From contig CANRLH010000001.1 of NCBI GenBank assembly GCA_947631455.1, positions 62,001 through 126,000 of the forward strand: a DNA stretch of 64,000 bases, in the 5' to 3' direction. Both the position numbers and the translations under genes were made by a program. The notes under the pieces were generated by a model. It did no database searches, had not been told where the DNA came from, and saw nothing but the letters and a program-made list of their open reading frames with translations. Position 1 is the stretch's first letter. Every line of letters starts with the position of its first letter. Shown here one piece after another: positions 8,921 to 18,080 of this stretch. Source of the stretch: an uncultured Clostridia bacterium (GTDB taxonomy: Bacteria; Bacillota; Clostridia; Oscillospirales; Ruminococcaceae).

Positions 8921-9961
8921 TCAGTTAAAATCGTGGTTATGCCTCAGTTTGTTGTAGATTCCTGAGGAAAGGATTTTATTGTAGGTCTTTTTTGATATAT
9001 GCAGCTTGTTAAGATACATAAATATTTTAAATTGACTTTCTGCAATAGCCGCCGCACCCGGCATTTTTTCTCTGAATATGTTCATAAGTCGTTCGGAATT
9101 TTTGCGACCTCTTTTTTTGTCATCGTCAACAAGTGCGGCAGTGGTAAAATAGCTTAATAAAAGTCCCTGAGCCTTTTGCTCGTAATATCTTTTTGCACCG
9201 CCTGCGTCTTTAACGCTGCGCAGGATCTTCTGTTCTTTGATAAGGCGCATCAAAACAGCCTCGGTGTGGCTTAGCCTTGCAAGTTGATTTTTATCTGAAA
9301 CACTTTGCTCTGAGTCTCCCACACGGTACTGATAGATAAACATATCAAAGGGAGTAACACTTTTTGCAAGACAGCAGGGAATAGTCGCAAATTCGTGATC
9401 TTCATAAAAGATATGCTCAGAAAGCGGCAAGGCGTTCTGTTTGTAAAAATCGGTGCGATAGCAAATTCCGTGAAATGTAAGACTTCTGTCAAAACTTTTC
9501 CAGCTGTTCATGATTTCGTCAAGCGTATATTCCTTGTAAAATGCCGGAGGATATGTTTTCCACTTAAGCGTTTTCCCCGTGGCCATATCTATTGTGTGGT
9601 GATGCGTAAGCACAACGTCGCTGTCACATCTCTCAAGGGCTTTTACAAAAGCAGGCAGATTTTCCTTTACTACCCAGTCATCGGCGTCAATGGGCTTTAA
9701 AAACTTTGCGTTTGCCGCTTTAAATCCCGTGTTGAGCGCTCCGCCGTGGCCTTTGTTTTCCTGTGTTATCACGGTGAAAACCTCAGGATATCGGCTTTGA
9801 TAATCAAAAGCTATTTCCTCGGTTTTATCAGAAGAGCCGTCGTTTACAACTATGACCTCTATTTTATCAAGAGCCTGCTCGTTTAAAAACGAGTCAAGAC
9901 ATTTTGAAAGATATCTGTCACAGTTGTATGACGGAATTATAAATGAAATGATTTTATTCAT
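8921..9961 (-). CDS. Family 2 glycosyltransferase
   Basis: 346 residues. N-terminal GT-A domain with ISFIIPSYNCDRYLSKCLDS, VVNDGSSDKT, NKGHGGALNTGF and the metal site DADD near residue 94. The C-terminal third is a helical region of unclear function. It transfers a sugar from a nucleotide sugar to a glycan; donor and acceptor cannot be read from sequence. Its ATG overlaps the stop of the preceding transferase (ATGA), with AAAGGAAG as ribosome site. Confidence 0.9.
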   Translation of the reverse strand: MNKIISFIIPSYNCDRYLSKCLDSFLNEQALDKIEVIVVNDGSSDKTEEIAFDYQSRYPEVFTVITQENKGHGGALNTGFKAANAKFLKPIDADDWVVKENLPAFVKALERCDSDVVLTHHHTIDMATGKTLKWKTYPPAFYKEYTLDEIMNSWKSFDRSLTFHGICYRTDFYKQNALPLSEHIFYEDHEFATIPCCLAKSVTPFDMFIYQYRVGDSEQSVSDKNQLARLSHTEAVLMRLIKEQKILRSVKDAGGAKRYYEQKAQGLLLSYFTTAALVDDDKKRGRKNSERLMNIFREKMPGAAAIAESQFKIFMYLNKLHISKKTYNKILSSGIYNKLRHNHDFN

Positions 9962-10770
9962 TTTAGCTTCCTTTTTTGTTTTGTGATTTTATTGTGTAAA
10001 ATACCCCTGAAGGTTGATTTTAAAGCAGAGTGGATGGAAATATACTTTTTATATAGATCCCTTTTAGTTAAAACATAATAAAGTGCATACAAAGAAGCCG
10101 GAAAAAACCCCAGTATATACCTGGTAGAAGCGCCTCTGTTTTCAAAAAACTTCTCATCAAAGCCTGAAAACCATGTCGATTTTTTCTGAGCTGCCGTAGC
10201 TATGGTAATAGGAACATAGTATATTTTCATTCCGGCTTTTTTGCAGTCGGTCAAAAACTTAAGCTCCTCTTCGGCTCCGTTTCCCGTTCCCGCACCCAAA
10301 AGCTCATCGAATAAAACGCCTTTTTTTAAGATGCTGTTTCGGCGAAAGCTTATCTGCCATGAGCTTATGTGAAACAAATCAAGCGTACCTAGCCTTTTGA
10401 CCTTGTCCGGAAAATGCGACGGCATATCTTTCATCTTAAGTGCAATAATATCAGCATCTTGGATTGCTTTGTAAGCTTTAAGGATTTTCTGTTCATACCC
10501 GTCCTCAAAAACCTCGTCGTCGTCGCACAAAAGACAGATATCAGCATTGCTGTTTTTTATAGCCATATTTCTGCTTTTTGAAAGACCGCGCTCGGTCGTG
10601 CATATCATTTTGATTTTGCTGTTTCCGATAATGTCACAGACGGTTTTTTGCTCATCGCATTGATTGATTATCACCGTGTCGCTTTTAATATTAGAAGCTT
10701 CTATAAGACTCATATCGTTTTGATGCATACAGGAAAGCAGGATGTTTAATTTAAGCTCCACGGCATTCAC
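9958..10770 (-). CDS. Glycosyltransferase, GT2/GT-A type
   Basis: First gene of the minus-strand polysaccharide operon, 270 residues. The beginning (LNILLSCMHQND) is an atypical first strand, but GLSKSRNMAIKNS and the metal motif LLCDDDEVFEDGYE identify a GT-A fold of family 2. A later GAGTGNGAEEELKFL resembles the acceptor-side acid region. GTG start at 10770, with GAAAGAGA just before it. The predicted transcription start is about 30 nt upstream. Substrate unknown. Confidence 0.8.
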   Translation of the reverse strand: MNAVELKLNILLSCMHQNDMSLIEASNIKSDTVIINQCDEQKTVCDIIGNSKIKMICTTERGLSKSRNMAIKNSNADICLLCDDDEVFEDGYEQKILKAYKAIQDADIIALKMKDMPSHFPDKVKRLGTLDLFHISSWQISFRRNSILKKGVLFDELLGAGTGNGAEEELKFLTDCKKAGMKIYYVPITIATAAQKKSTWFSGFDEKFFENRGASTRYILGFFPASLYALYYVLTKRDLYKKYISIHSALKSTFRGILHNKITKQKRKLK

Positions 10771-10806
10771 TCTCTTTCGGACATAATACGCCCGGATATT
10801 TAAATA

Positions 10807-10835
10807 AGTATATCATATATCCCTTGGTCTGTCAA
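10807..10835 (-). promoter_or_regulatory. Sigma-A promoter of the polysaccharide operon
   Basis: On the minus strand: TTGACA (10835-10830), 17-bp spacer, TATACT (10812-10807). This near-consensus promoter sits about 30-40 nt before the first glycosyltransferase. Confidence 0.88.
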
Positions 10836-10934
10836 GAATCGATAAACTCGCAAAACGGGTTGCGTTCTTTGCGAATTCTTTTGCGAATTTTTAAGTATTA
10901 TTAAGTAAAAGGTGTTTTTAGAAAGGATATTTAT

Positions 10935-12287
10935 ATGCTTGAAGATGTTCTTGATGCTTTATACGAATTCCTGTGGGGACCTGCAATGCTTTTGCTGCTT
11001 GTCGGAACGGGAGTTTTCCTCACCGTAAGGCTCAAACTTCTGCCGTGGAGGAATCTTTTTCATGCCCTGAGGCTGGTTTTTACGAAACAGGAGAAGGGAG
11101 AGGGAGATATTTCACCCTTTCAGTCGCTTATGACCGCTCTCGCGGCGACCATCGGCACGGGAAACATAGCGGGAGTAGCCACAGCGCTCACCGTAGGCGG
11201 AGCGGGAGCGGTTGTGTGGATGTGGATAGCGGCTCTTTTTGGGCTTTCAACCAAATACGCCGAAAGTGTGCTTGCAGTAAAGTATCGTGAAAAAAATGCC
11301 GCAGGCGAAATGTGCGGCGGCCCTATGTACGCTATGAAAAACGGTATTAAGCTAAAGGCATTGGGAAAGTTGCTTGCTGTGATGTTTTCTGTTTTCACGG
11401 TTCTGGCGTCTTTTGGAATAGGCAATATGGCTCAGGCAAACTCAATATCATCCGGCCTTATGTCAGTTTTTAAAATACCACCGTGGCTCTGCGGAATATT
11501 GCTTGCCGCTGTTGTGATGCTTATATTGCTGGGAGGAATTAAAAGTATCGGCAAGGTTTGCTCTATAATAGTGCCTGTAATGGCGGTCGGGTACATCCTG
11601 TGCGCTCTGGCGGTGGTGATTATCAACGTAAGGAATGTGCCGTCAGGGCTGTGTGATATGATAAAAGGCGCATTTTCTCTGCGCAGCGCGGGAGGAGGTT
11701 TTTCGGGAGCGTTAGTGGTGTCAGCAATGCGTTCCGGAATATCAAAAGGCGTTTTTTCTAATGAAGCGGGACTCGGCTCCGCTCCGATAGCTGCCGCTGC
11801 CGCGAATACAGACAGCCCATCAAGACAGGCATATATAAATATGACCGGAACCTTTTTTGATACGCTTTTAGTTTGTTCAATAACCGCACTGGCGATCTCG
11901 TCTTCGGGAATTTTAACGCATTCTGAAAGCTCGGGAGCTTATCTTACAATAGAAGCGTTTGAATCTGCACTCGGTTCGTTCGGAGGGATAACGGTAGCTC
12001 TGGGCCTTGTGTTTTTTGCGTTTTCCACTATTATCGTATGGGAGTATTACGGAGAAAAATCGCTTGAATATCTTGTTAAGTCTGAAAAAGCGGTGTTTGG
12101 ATACAGAGCTGTATACAGTGTGATATGCTTTATAGGAGCAGTATCGCATCTGGAGCTTGTATGGAGATTTTCTGATATTACAAACGCGCTGATGGCAATT
12201 CCGAATTTGATCTGTCTTTTGCTTTTGAGTGATGTCGTAGCAAAAGAGTGCTTTATGTATCAAAAACGAAAGAAAAGGAGGTCATAA
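10935..12287 (+). CDS. Sodium:alanine/glycine symporter, AGCS family
   Basis: 450-residue inner-membrane carrier with about eleven hydrophobic segments that imports alanine or glycine with sodium. The diagnostic block GTGNIAGVATALTVGGAGAV, followed by WMWIAALFGLSTKYAE, is present, as are GPMYAM and SNEAGLGSAPIAAA. ATG at 10935, with AGAAAGGATATTT upstream. It is transcribed alone, divergently from the glycan operon. The 160 nt before it contain the repeat TTTGCGAATT twice (about 10873-10895), possibly regulatory; no consensus promoter was certain. Confidence 0.93.
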   Translation: MLEDVLDALYEFLWGPAMLLLLVGTGVFLTVRLKLLPWRNLFHALRLVFTKQEKGEGDISPFQSLMTALAATIGTGNIAGVATALTVGGAGAVVWMWIAALFGLSTKYAESVLAVKYREKNAAGEMCGGPMYAMKNGIKLKALGKLLAVMFSVFTVLASFGIGNMAQANSISSGLMSVFKIPPWLCGILLAAVVMLILLGGIKSIGKVCSIIVPVMAVGYILCALAVVIINVRNVPSGLCDMIKGAFSLRSAGGGFSGALVVSAMRSGISKGVFSNEAGLGSAPIAAAAANTDSPSRQAYINMTGTFFDTLLVCSITALAISSSGILTHSESSGAYLTIEAFESALGSFGGITVALGLVFFAFSTIIVWEYYGEKSLEYLVKSEKAVFGYRAVYSVICFIGAVSHLELVWRFSDITNALMAIPNLICLLLLSDVVAKECFMYQKRKKRRS

Positions 12288-12333
12288 TAGTCACACCACA
12301 GAGATTTTAATGATTCGCTGACTTTATTGCAAT

Positions 12334-12371
12334 AAAACAGGGAACCGAAGTATTTTCGATTCCCTGTTTTT
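12334..12371. terminator. Bidirectional terminator between AGCS gene and rny
   Basis: ACAGGGAAcCGAA / TTCGaTTCCCTGT hairpin with a TTTTT run on the plus side and AAAA (T run on the minus strand) on the other. It serves both converging genes. Confidence 0.8.
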
Positions 12372-12383
12372 GTGATCTGAAGT

Positions 12384-13949
12384 TTATTTTGCATACTCAA
12401 TTGCTCGGCTTTCTCTGATAAGGTGGACCTTGATTTGTCCGGGATAATCCATCTCGTCTTCGATCTGCTTAGCGATTTCGCGTGCAACCAAAACCATTTT
12501 TTCGTCATTTATCTTTTCTGGTTGAATGATGATCCTTACTTCTCGTCCTGCTTGAATTGCGTAAGACTTTTCAACGCCGTCGTAAGAGGTGCATATTTCC
12601 TCCAGCTTTTGCAGGCGCTTAATATAGTTTTCGTAATTTTCGCTTCTTGCAGCAGGTCTTGCAGCAGAGATAGCGTCTGCCGCTTGAACAAGTGCGGCAA
12701 CGACGGTTCTTGTCTCAACGTCACCGTGGTGAGCCTCGATGGCATGGATAACGTCGGCACTTTCCTTATATTTTTTACATACGTCAACGCCGATTTGAAC
12801 GTGAGAGCCTTCGATCTCGTAGCTGAGCGCCTTACCCACGTCGTGCAGAAGTCCTGCTCTGCGTGCGAGGTTGGCATCAACGCCAAGCTCGGATGCCATC
12901 ATGCCGGCAAGGTGAGCGACCTCTATTGAGTGGTTAAGCACGTTCTGGCGGTAGCTTGTTCTGTATCTCAGACGACCGATCAGCTTAACAAGCTCGTTGT
13001 TAAGACCGTGAACATTGGTTTCGAGAACAGCTCTTTCGCCCTCCTGTTTTATTTTGTATTCGACCTCTCGCTTAGATTTTTCATACATTTCCTCAATTCT
13101 GGTCGGATGTATTCTTCCGTCCTGAATCAGCTTTTCGAGTGTGAGTTTAGCTATCTCTCTTCTTACCTGATCAAAACAGGATAGAGTAATAGCCTCCGGT
13201 GTATCGTCTATGATCAGATCAACGCCCGTGAGTGTTTCAATGGTTCTGATGTTCCTTCCCTCTCGACCTATGATCCTGCCCTTCATCTCGTCATTCGGCA
13301 GCGGAACTACCGAAACAGCGGTCTCAGAGACCTGATCGGCTGCGCACCGTGAGATAGCAAGTGAGATGTATTGTCGCGCCCTGTCCTCACATTCTTCCTT
13401 GATCTGTGCTTCGTAGCTTTGTATTTTGACAGCCTTATCGTGAACGAGCTCGTCATCCAGCAATTTAAGCAGATGATCTCTTGCCTGATCCTTAGTGTAC
13501 TCAGCGATTCTTTCAAGCATTTCAAGCTGGCTTCTCTTTATTCTCTCAGCCTCTGCCAGACTTTCGTCGGCAGACTTCATTTTCTGTTGAAGTGCCTCTT
13601 CCTTTTTCTCGATGCTTGAAACTTTTTTATCTAGCGCCTCTTCCTTTTGCTGAAGCCGTCTTTCCTGTCGTGAAACCTCGATTCTTCTTTCCTTGATTTC
13701 CTTTTCTGCTTCATTACGGCTTTTGTGAATTTCTTCTTTTGCTTCAATGAGAGCTTCTTTTTTCAAGCTTTCGGCATTTTTACCTGCGTCGTCAATAATG
13801 CGCTGAGCTTCCTGCTCTGCTGAACCGATTTTAGCTTCCGCATTTTTTCTGCGGTGATTTTCGCCGAGCTTAAACGCTATAAAAAACGAAATTACCGCAC
13901 CGACGATAAGCGCACCGATGCACAGTAAAACGGATGTCAATAAACCCAT
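12384..13949 (-). CDS. rny: Ribonuclease Y
   Basis: Membrane-anchored endoribonuclease starting bulk mRNA decay in Firmicutes. 521 residues: one N-terminal membrane helix (about 5-27), a long coiled coil to about 200, a KH domain ([19 protein letters not shown]) and an HD domain ([17 protein letters not shown], then LLHDVGKAL). Length matches the family. ATG at 13949 follows AAGAAGGAGGAAGCTTTAAA. It is a single gene. A consensus promoter at 14239-14267 would give a leader of about 280 nt. Confidence 0.96.
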   Translation of the reverse strand: MGLLTSVLLCIGALIVGAVISFFIAFKLGENHRRKNAEAKIGSAEQEAQRIIDDAGKNAESLKKEALIEAKEEIHKSRNEAEKEIKERRIEVSRQERRLQQKEEALDKKVSSIEKKEEALQQKMKSADESLAEAERIKRSQLEMLERIAEYTKDQARDHLLKLLDDELVHDKAVKIQSYEAQIKEECEDRARQYISLAISRCAADQVSETAVSVVPLPNDEMKGRIIGREGRNIRTIETLTGVDLIIDDTPEAITLSCFDQVRREIAKLTLEKLIQDGRIHPTRIEEMYEKSKREVEYKIKQEGERAVLETNVHGLNNELVKLIGRLRYRTSYRQNVLNHSIEVAHLAGMMASELGVDANLARRAGLLHDVGKALSYEIEGSHVQIGVDVCKKYKESADVIHAIEAHHGDVETRTVVAALVQAADAISAARPAARSENYENYIKRLQKLEEICTSYDGVEKSYAIQAGREVRIIIQPEKINDEKMVLVAREIAKQIEDEMDYPGQIKVHLIRESRAIEYAK

Positions 13950-14412
13950 TTTAAAGCTTCCTCCTTCTTAAGTCAGTATAAGTTAATACTACCCGCGAAG
14001 GCATATGCCCAATTAAATATTTAATTGTAATTACAGTAATGCTTGATTACCGTTTATTTCCGGGAATTTTCCCGATTTTATATATCGGCCGTATATGCCG
14101 ATTGATATTGAGAACATTTACCCTCGGAGTAATGTATAAAAAGTGATAATATCTATTGACACAATTTGATACTTTATAAATTCTGTATATCATTGCCAAA
14201 AAGTACCGATATTGCATAAATACATAATATACAAGCTTATTATATAATAAAAATACGAATATGTCAAGTTGAAAATCATTCTGTTTTGATAAATATACAA
14301 ACATAAAAATTTTTGTAATTAAGTTGTTGTATATTAAAATAATTTATGATACTATTAAATAAACAAAGTGATTATTTTGACAATCTAATACATTACACGG
14401 AGAACTTAAATA
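13950..14412. other. AT-rich divergent intergenic region; long rny leader
   Basis: 463 nt without a convincing gene. The minus strand has a consensus promoter at 14239-14267, so most of this stretch would be rny leader. It contains short inverted repeats (CGGGAAaaTTCCCG at about 14061-14074 and a TATATCGGCCGTATA-like palindrome near 14080-14096). A 28-codon minus-strand reading frame starting near 14117 with a weak GAGGG site is possible but unproven. The plus strand near 14331-14360 has TTGTTG and a weak -10 that could serve the 157-residue gene. Confidence 0.5.
14239..14267 (-). promoter_or_regulatory. Sigma-A promoter, probably of rny
   Basis: Minus strand: TTGACA (14267-14262), 17-bp spacer, TATAAT (14244-14239), a perfect consensus. 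The next minus-strand gene is rny, 290 nt away. Confidence 0.8.
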
Positions 14413-14886
14413 ATGAAAGCAAGAACGATTAGAGGGATAGTAATATTTTTACTGTCAGGGGCGCTTATAACATATTTTATGATAATGCCGCTTGTGAGGT
14501 GGGAGTTAGGTTACGACTACCGCGGTATGACACCGAAAGAAACGATAGAGTATTTCTTTTCCGCGATAAATGAAAGGAATCCTAAAAAAGCTTTAAGCGT
14601 ATATTCCGTTGATGATCCGGATGACGTCTACCCCAACGCATATTCGCTTGATTTTTTGATAAGCTGTAATGTAAAAAATATAACCGATATAACCGAGGAA
14701 AAATTGAAGAATGGGTCGACAGGTGAATGGGCATTTTTGGTGGAATTTGAGACGCATTATTTATTCGGTCTTTCATCAAGCGCGTTCGGAGAGGCGACAA
14801 AGCCGGGCGAGCACAAGACCTATATTAAGGTTGTGGACGACGGCTTGACGGGAACTTTGTTTATAACCGAAATGGTTGAGCAATAA
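14413..14886 (+). CDS. Membrane-anchored protein of unknown function, DUF4829-like
   Basis: 157 residues. Residues 7-27 form one hydrophobic helix, followed by an extracellular domain of about 115 residues beginning with MTPKETIEYFFSAINERNPKKA. That opening is typical of small NTF2-like or DUF4829-type domains of Firmicutes lipoproteins and anchored proteins. There is no lipobox Cys. ATG at 14413, with GGAG ten bases upstream. It stands alone between rny and the thrS leader. Function not assigned. Confidence 0.75.
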   Translation: MKARTIRGIVIFLLSGALITYFMIMPLVRWELGYDYRGMTPKETIEYFFSAINERNPKKALSVYSVDDPDDVYPNAYSLDFLISCNVKNITDITEEKLKNGSTGEWAFLVEFETHYLFGLSSSAFGEATKPGEHKTYIKVVDDGLTGTLFITEMVEQ

Positions 14887-14990
14887 TAAGAAAGCTTTTA
14901 AAATGTGATAAAGAAATCGGGTGTTAAATTTTGTTTCTTTATTTTTTGGAATAATTAACCTGTGCATACAGCGCGGTTTTTAGAAAATGC

Positions 14991-15019
14991 TTGACATTTT
15001 ATCGTCTTGGTGCTAAAAT
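14991..15019 (+). promoter_or_regulatory. Sigma-A promoter of the T-box / thrS unit
   Basis: TTGACA (14991-14996), 17-bp spacer, TAAAAT (15014-15019). Transcription should begin near 15026, at the start of the T-box leader. Confidence 0.85.
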
Positions 15020-15025
15020 TACTTT

Positions 15026-15281
15026 AAATAATACAAAGCTTAGAAGGAGAAGTCGTTTTGCCTTTGTGCGGGAAAGAGAGAGCGAATGTAAGCTGAAATT
15101 TCGCTTGTCGCTATGCAAAAACGAACACCGCTCCCGAGTGCGCCCAATAAGCGCCGTATTTTCTGCGTTAAGGAATTTTATTGAGCCTGTGCCATGGCTT
15201 GGCGCGGGGAATTTGGGTGGAACCACGATATTTGTCGTCCCGGGGTAAAGCGAACAGATCGCTTTGCGTCCGGGATTTTTT
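15026..15281 (+). promoter_or_regulatory. T-box leader RNA (threonine)
   Basis: T-box riboswitch that reads the charging state of a tRNA. The conserved T-box sequence TGGGTGGAACCACG lies at 15214-15227. It is followed by the intrinsic terminator: TCCCGG (15238-15243) pairs with CCGGGA (15270-15275), inner stem AAAGCGA/TCGCTTT, then T6. A likely specifier is ACC at 15127-15129 in the context GAACACC, a Thr codon. thrS lies downstream, which supports threonine. The specifier assignment is inference from context; stem I was not folded. Confidence 0.9.
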
Positions 15282-15297
15282 AGAAAGGAGCGTAAAA

Positions 15298-15633
15298 ATG
15301 CTTTCGCTGAAAACCAAGAAAAAAGGTGCTTTTATCACGTTTTTTCTGTCGATAGCGCTTGAACTTGCGATAATAGCTATTTTTTTGACAGTCGCGATAG
15401 TAAAGTCTGAGATAACTATGTACGAGGCGCTTTTGTGGACGATAATTTTGTTTATATTCGTGTACTGGTCAAACACTGCGTACAACGGCTTTTGTGTTGA
15501 CGAAAACGGCAAAAGTGTACTTACAAAAGGCACCAGAAAAGCGTTTAATGCGATAAGTCTTATCTCAAGCATTGCACTGTTTGCGGTGGGTGTACTGGTG
15601 TTTGCCGATTACTATTTTATAAAGATATTTTAA
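15298..15633 (+). CDS. Small membrane protein between T-box and thrS
   Basis: 111 residues with three hydrophobic stretches (about 10-32, 38-58, 82-104) and a short cytosolic linker (DENGKSVLTKGTRK). Not recognised. The ATG at 15298 has GAAAGGAGCGTAAAA before it; in-frame starts further upstream fall inside the T-box and are discarded. It lies after the T-box terminator, so its expression should follow threonine-tRNA charging together with thrS, 50 nt downstream. Confidence 0.72.
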   Translation: MLSLKTKKKGAFITFFLSIALELAIIAIFLTVAIVKSEITMYEALLWTIILFIFVYWSNTAYNGFCVDENGKSVLTKGTRKAFNAISLISSIALFAVGVLVFADYYFIKIF

Positions 15634-15683
15634 GAGAAAATTGTCCAAAGCAAAGCTTTGGGTTGTGAAAGGATTGCATAAAT

Positions 15684-17594
15684 ATGATTAAGCTTACTTT
15701 AAAGGACGGAAGCATACGCGAGGTCGAAAGTGCTAAGAGTGCGGCTGAGATCGTAAAAGGTATCGGTATGGGTCTTTACAAGGCTGCCTGCTCGGTTAAA
15801 ATAGACGGAGAGGTCAGGGATTTAAGAACGGTTGTAGACTCAGACTGCACCTTTGAGGTTTTGACCTTTGACGATATCGACGGAAAGAAGACATTTTGGC
15901 ACACTGCGTCGCATATTATGGCGCAGGCGGTCAAGAGACTTTACCCGGAGACCTTGCTTGCCATTGGCCCTGCGATTGACAACGGATTTTATTACGACTT
16001 TGACAGGGAAACGCCATTCTCTGAGGAGGAGCTTATTGCGATAGAGCAGGAGATGAAGAAGATAGTCAAGGAGGGCCTGGAGCTTGAGCAGTTTGAGCTT
16101 TCTCCAAAGGAGGCTATCGACTATCTTACAAAGCAGGGAGAAATATATAAGGTAGAGCTTTGCGAGGAGCACGCCGGAAAGGGTGAGCCCATTTCGTTTT
16201 ACAGGCAGGGTGAGTTTACCGATCTGTGCGCCGGACCTCATCTTATGACGACAGCTCCTGTAAAAGCGATAAAGCTTACATCATGCACGGGGGCATACTG
16301 GAGAGGAAACGAGAAAAACAAGATGCTGTCAAGGATCTATGCGGTTGCCTTCCCAAAGGCTTCGCAGCTTGAGGAGTATCTTACGCTTGTTGAGGAGGCC
16401 AAAAAAAGAGATCACAGAAAGCTTGGCAAACAGCTTGGCCTTTTTATGATGCACGAAGCGGGTCCGGGATTTCCGTTTTTCCTCCCAAAGGGAATGATAC
16501 TAAAAAACACTCTTTTGAATTACTGGCACGAGCTGCACGATAGAAACGGGTATCAGGAGATTTCCACTCCGATCATTTTAAACAGAAGTCTTTGGGAGAC
16601 CTCGGGACACTGGGACCATTACAAGGATAATATGTACACCACCGTTATAGACGAAAAGGATTGTGCGATAAAGCCTATGAATTGTCCGGGAGGCGTTCTG
16701 GTATATCAGTCAGAGCCAAGATCATACAGAGATCTTCCTCTGCGTCTGGGAGAGCTTGGAATAGTTCACAGACACGAAAAATCTGGACAGCTTCACGGAC
16801 TGATGAGAGTTCGCTGCTTTACGCAGGACGATGCCCACATCTTTATGACCCCGGATCAGATAAAGGACGAGATAAAGGGTGTGGCACGGCTTATTGACGA
16901 GGTTTACAGCCTGTTTGGATTTACTTATCACGTTGAGCTTTCCACTCGTCCGGAGGACAGCATGGGAAGCGATGAGGATTGGGAGATGGCAACCGATGCG
17001 CTGAGAGGAGCTCTTGAGGACTTAGGGCTCAGTTATGAGGTCAATGAAGGAGACGGAGCGTTTTACGGGCCGAAGATAGATTTCCACCTGAAAGACTCGA
17101 TCGGCAGAACATGGCAGTGCGGAACGATACAGCTTGACTTTCAGCTTCCGCTAAGATTCGGACTTGAATACAACGGAGCAGACGGTGAAAAGCATCGCCC
17201 GATAATGATTCACAGGGTGGCGTTCGGTTCTGTTGAAAGATTCATAGGAATTCTGATAGAGCATTACGCCGGTGCGTTTCCACTGTGGCTTGCGCCGGAG
17301 CAGGCAAGGATCATACCCGTTTCAGATAAGCAGAACGACTATGCCGAAAAAGTGCTTGAGCGTCTGAAAGTTGAGGGGATCAGAGTTACTATTGATAAGA
17401 GAGCAGAAAAGATGGGCTGGAAGATAAGACAGGCACAGCTTGAAAAAATTCCATATATGCTTGTTATCGGAGACAAGGAGATAGAAGCGGGATCCGTTTC
17501 GGTGCGTTCGCGCAAGGACGGAGATATCGGTACGTTAGAGGTCGGTGACCTTGTGGCAATGCTGAAAAAAGAGATAGAGGACAAATCAAACTAG
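15684..17594 (+). CDS. thrS: Threonyl-tRNA synthetase
   Basis: Charges tRNA-Thr. 636 residues: TGS domain (1-60), editing domain with HTASH near 74 and CAGPH near 184, class II catalytic core and C-terminal anticodon-binding domain. Zinc ligands are visible as the Cys in MNCPGG, the His in QDDAHIF and the His in MIHRVAFGS. Start ATG preceded by GTGAAAGGATTGCATAAAT. Regulated by the T-box leader upstream. Length is normal. Confidence 0.97.
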   Translation: MIKLTLKDGSIREVESAKSAAEIVKGIGMGLYKAACSVKIDGEVRDLRTVVDSDCTFEVLTFDDIDGKKTFWHTASHIMAQAVKRLYPETLLAIGPAIDNGFYYDFDRETPFSEEELIAIEQEMKKIVKEGLELEQFELSPKEAIDYLTKQGEIYKVELCEEHAGKGEPISFYRQGEFTDLCAGPHLMTTAPVKAIKLTSCTGAYWRGNEKNKMLSRIYAVAFPKASQLEEYLTLVEEAKKRDHRKLGKQLGLFMMHEAGPGFPFFLPKGMILKNTLLNYWHELHDRNGYQEISTPIILNRSLWETSGHWDHYKDNMYTTVIDEKDCAIKPMNCPGGVLVYQSEPRSYRDLPLRLGELGIVHRHEKSGQLHGLMRVRCFTQDDAHIFMTPDQIKDEIKGVARLIDEVYSLFGFTYHVELSTRPEDSMGSDEDWEMATDALRGALEDLGLSYEVNEGDGAFYGPKIDFHLKDSIGRTWQCGTIQLDFQLPLRFGLEYNGADGEKHRPIMIHRVAFGSVERFIGILIEHYAGAFPLWLAPEQARIIPVSDKQNDYAEKVLERLKVEGIRVTIDKRAEKMGWKIRQAQLEKIPYMLVIGDKEIEAGSVSVRSRKDGDIGTLEVGDLVAMLKKEIEDKSN

Positions 17595-17609
17595 ACATTC
17601 ATAACGCGT

Positions 17610-17646
17610 AAGGCTTGGAAGCGTAAATTTTCCAAGCCTTTTTTGT
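17610..17646 (+). terminator. Terminator after thrS
   Basis: AAGGCTTGGAA / TTCCAAGCCTT hairpin followed by TTTTT. Confidence 0.9.
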
Positions 17647-18080
17647 GTTCTGATAGCAAACAATTTACAAAATGATAACAAATACTTAATAAATTATGAA
17701 CAACTTGTATGTTTTTACAAATATTCGTCGAAATGTTTGCAAATATAGCGAATTATCGTTTATATACACAAACATTCGTGATTAAGTTTGTGCAAATTCA
17801 CTAAAATAGCTGATTTTACAATTTCTCGCAAAACATATAGTAAAATTCAACAAAACCTTGACAAAAATATAGATGCCTGTTATAATATTAAATAGAAAAT
17901 TGTATCCGAATTGCAATTTCTTTGACTATTTCGTCAAAAAAGAAGTAAAATAACATGGCTTAATAGTTGCTTTTACCCAATAAGGTAAAGGCGTGTTACT
18001 ATTATTTGCCTAAAAAGCCAAATGTGCAAAATGCACAAATAAAACTGCGTAAATGTCAATTACCGAGGGGCGGTGAGCTG
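17647..18080 (+). promoter_or_regulatory. Regulatory region and structured leader of the 13.3-kb transporter operon
   Basis: 434 nt without a gene. Upstream of the promoter are several TTTGCAAAT / TTTACAAA / TTTGTGCAAA elements and a 17-mer (17788-17804) found in inverse orientation before the NuoE operon. The predicted transcript starts near 17893, giving a leader of about 190 nt. It has hairpins GCTTTTACC/GGTAAAGGC (17969-17992) and TGTGCA-AAA-TGCACA (18023-18037). No known riboswitch class was recognised. Confidence 0.55.
17858..17886 (+). promoter_or_regulatory. Consensus sigma-A promoter of the transporter operon
   Basis: TTGACA (17858-17863), 17-bp spacer, TATAAT (17881-17886). Confidence 0.88.

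Noticed and set aside
14047-14304. 85-codon minus-strand reading frame in the rny upstream region
   Set aside because: It has AT-rich composition and no ribosome site, it spans the consensus promoter, and its translation looks random.
14991-15297. Reading frames inside the T-box leader on both strands
   Set aside because: They coincide with the conserved T-box sequence and terminator and have no ribosome site.
17701-17830. Rex-type redox operator in the importer control region
   Set aside because: The TTGTTAA-N4-TTAACAA pattern is not present; the TTTGCACAA elements do not fit it.
17967-18080. In-frame N-terminal extension of the first ATPase
   Set aside because: It runs through leader hairpins, lacks a ribosome site and adds residues unlike any ATPase; the GTG at 18081 has GGTGA before it.
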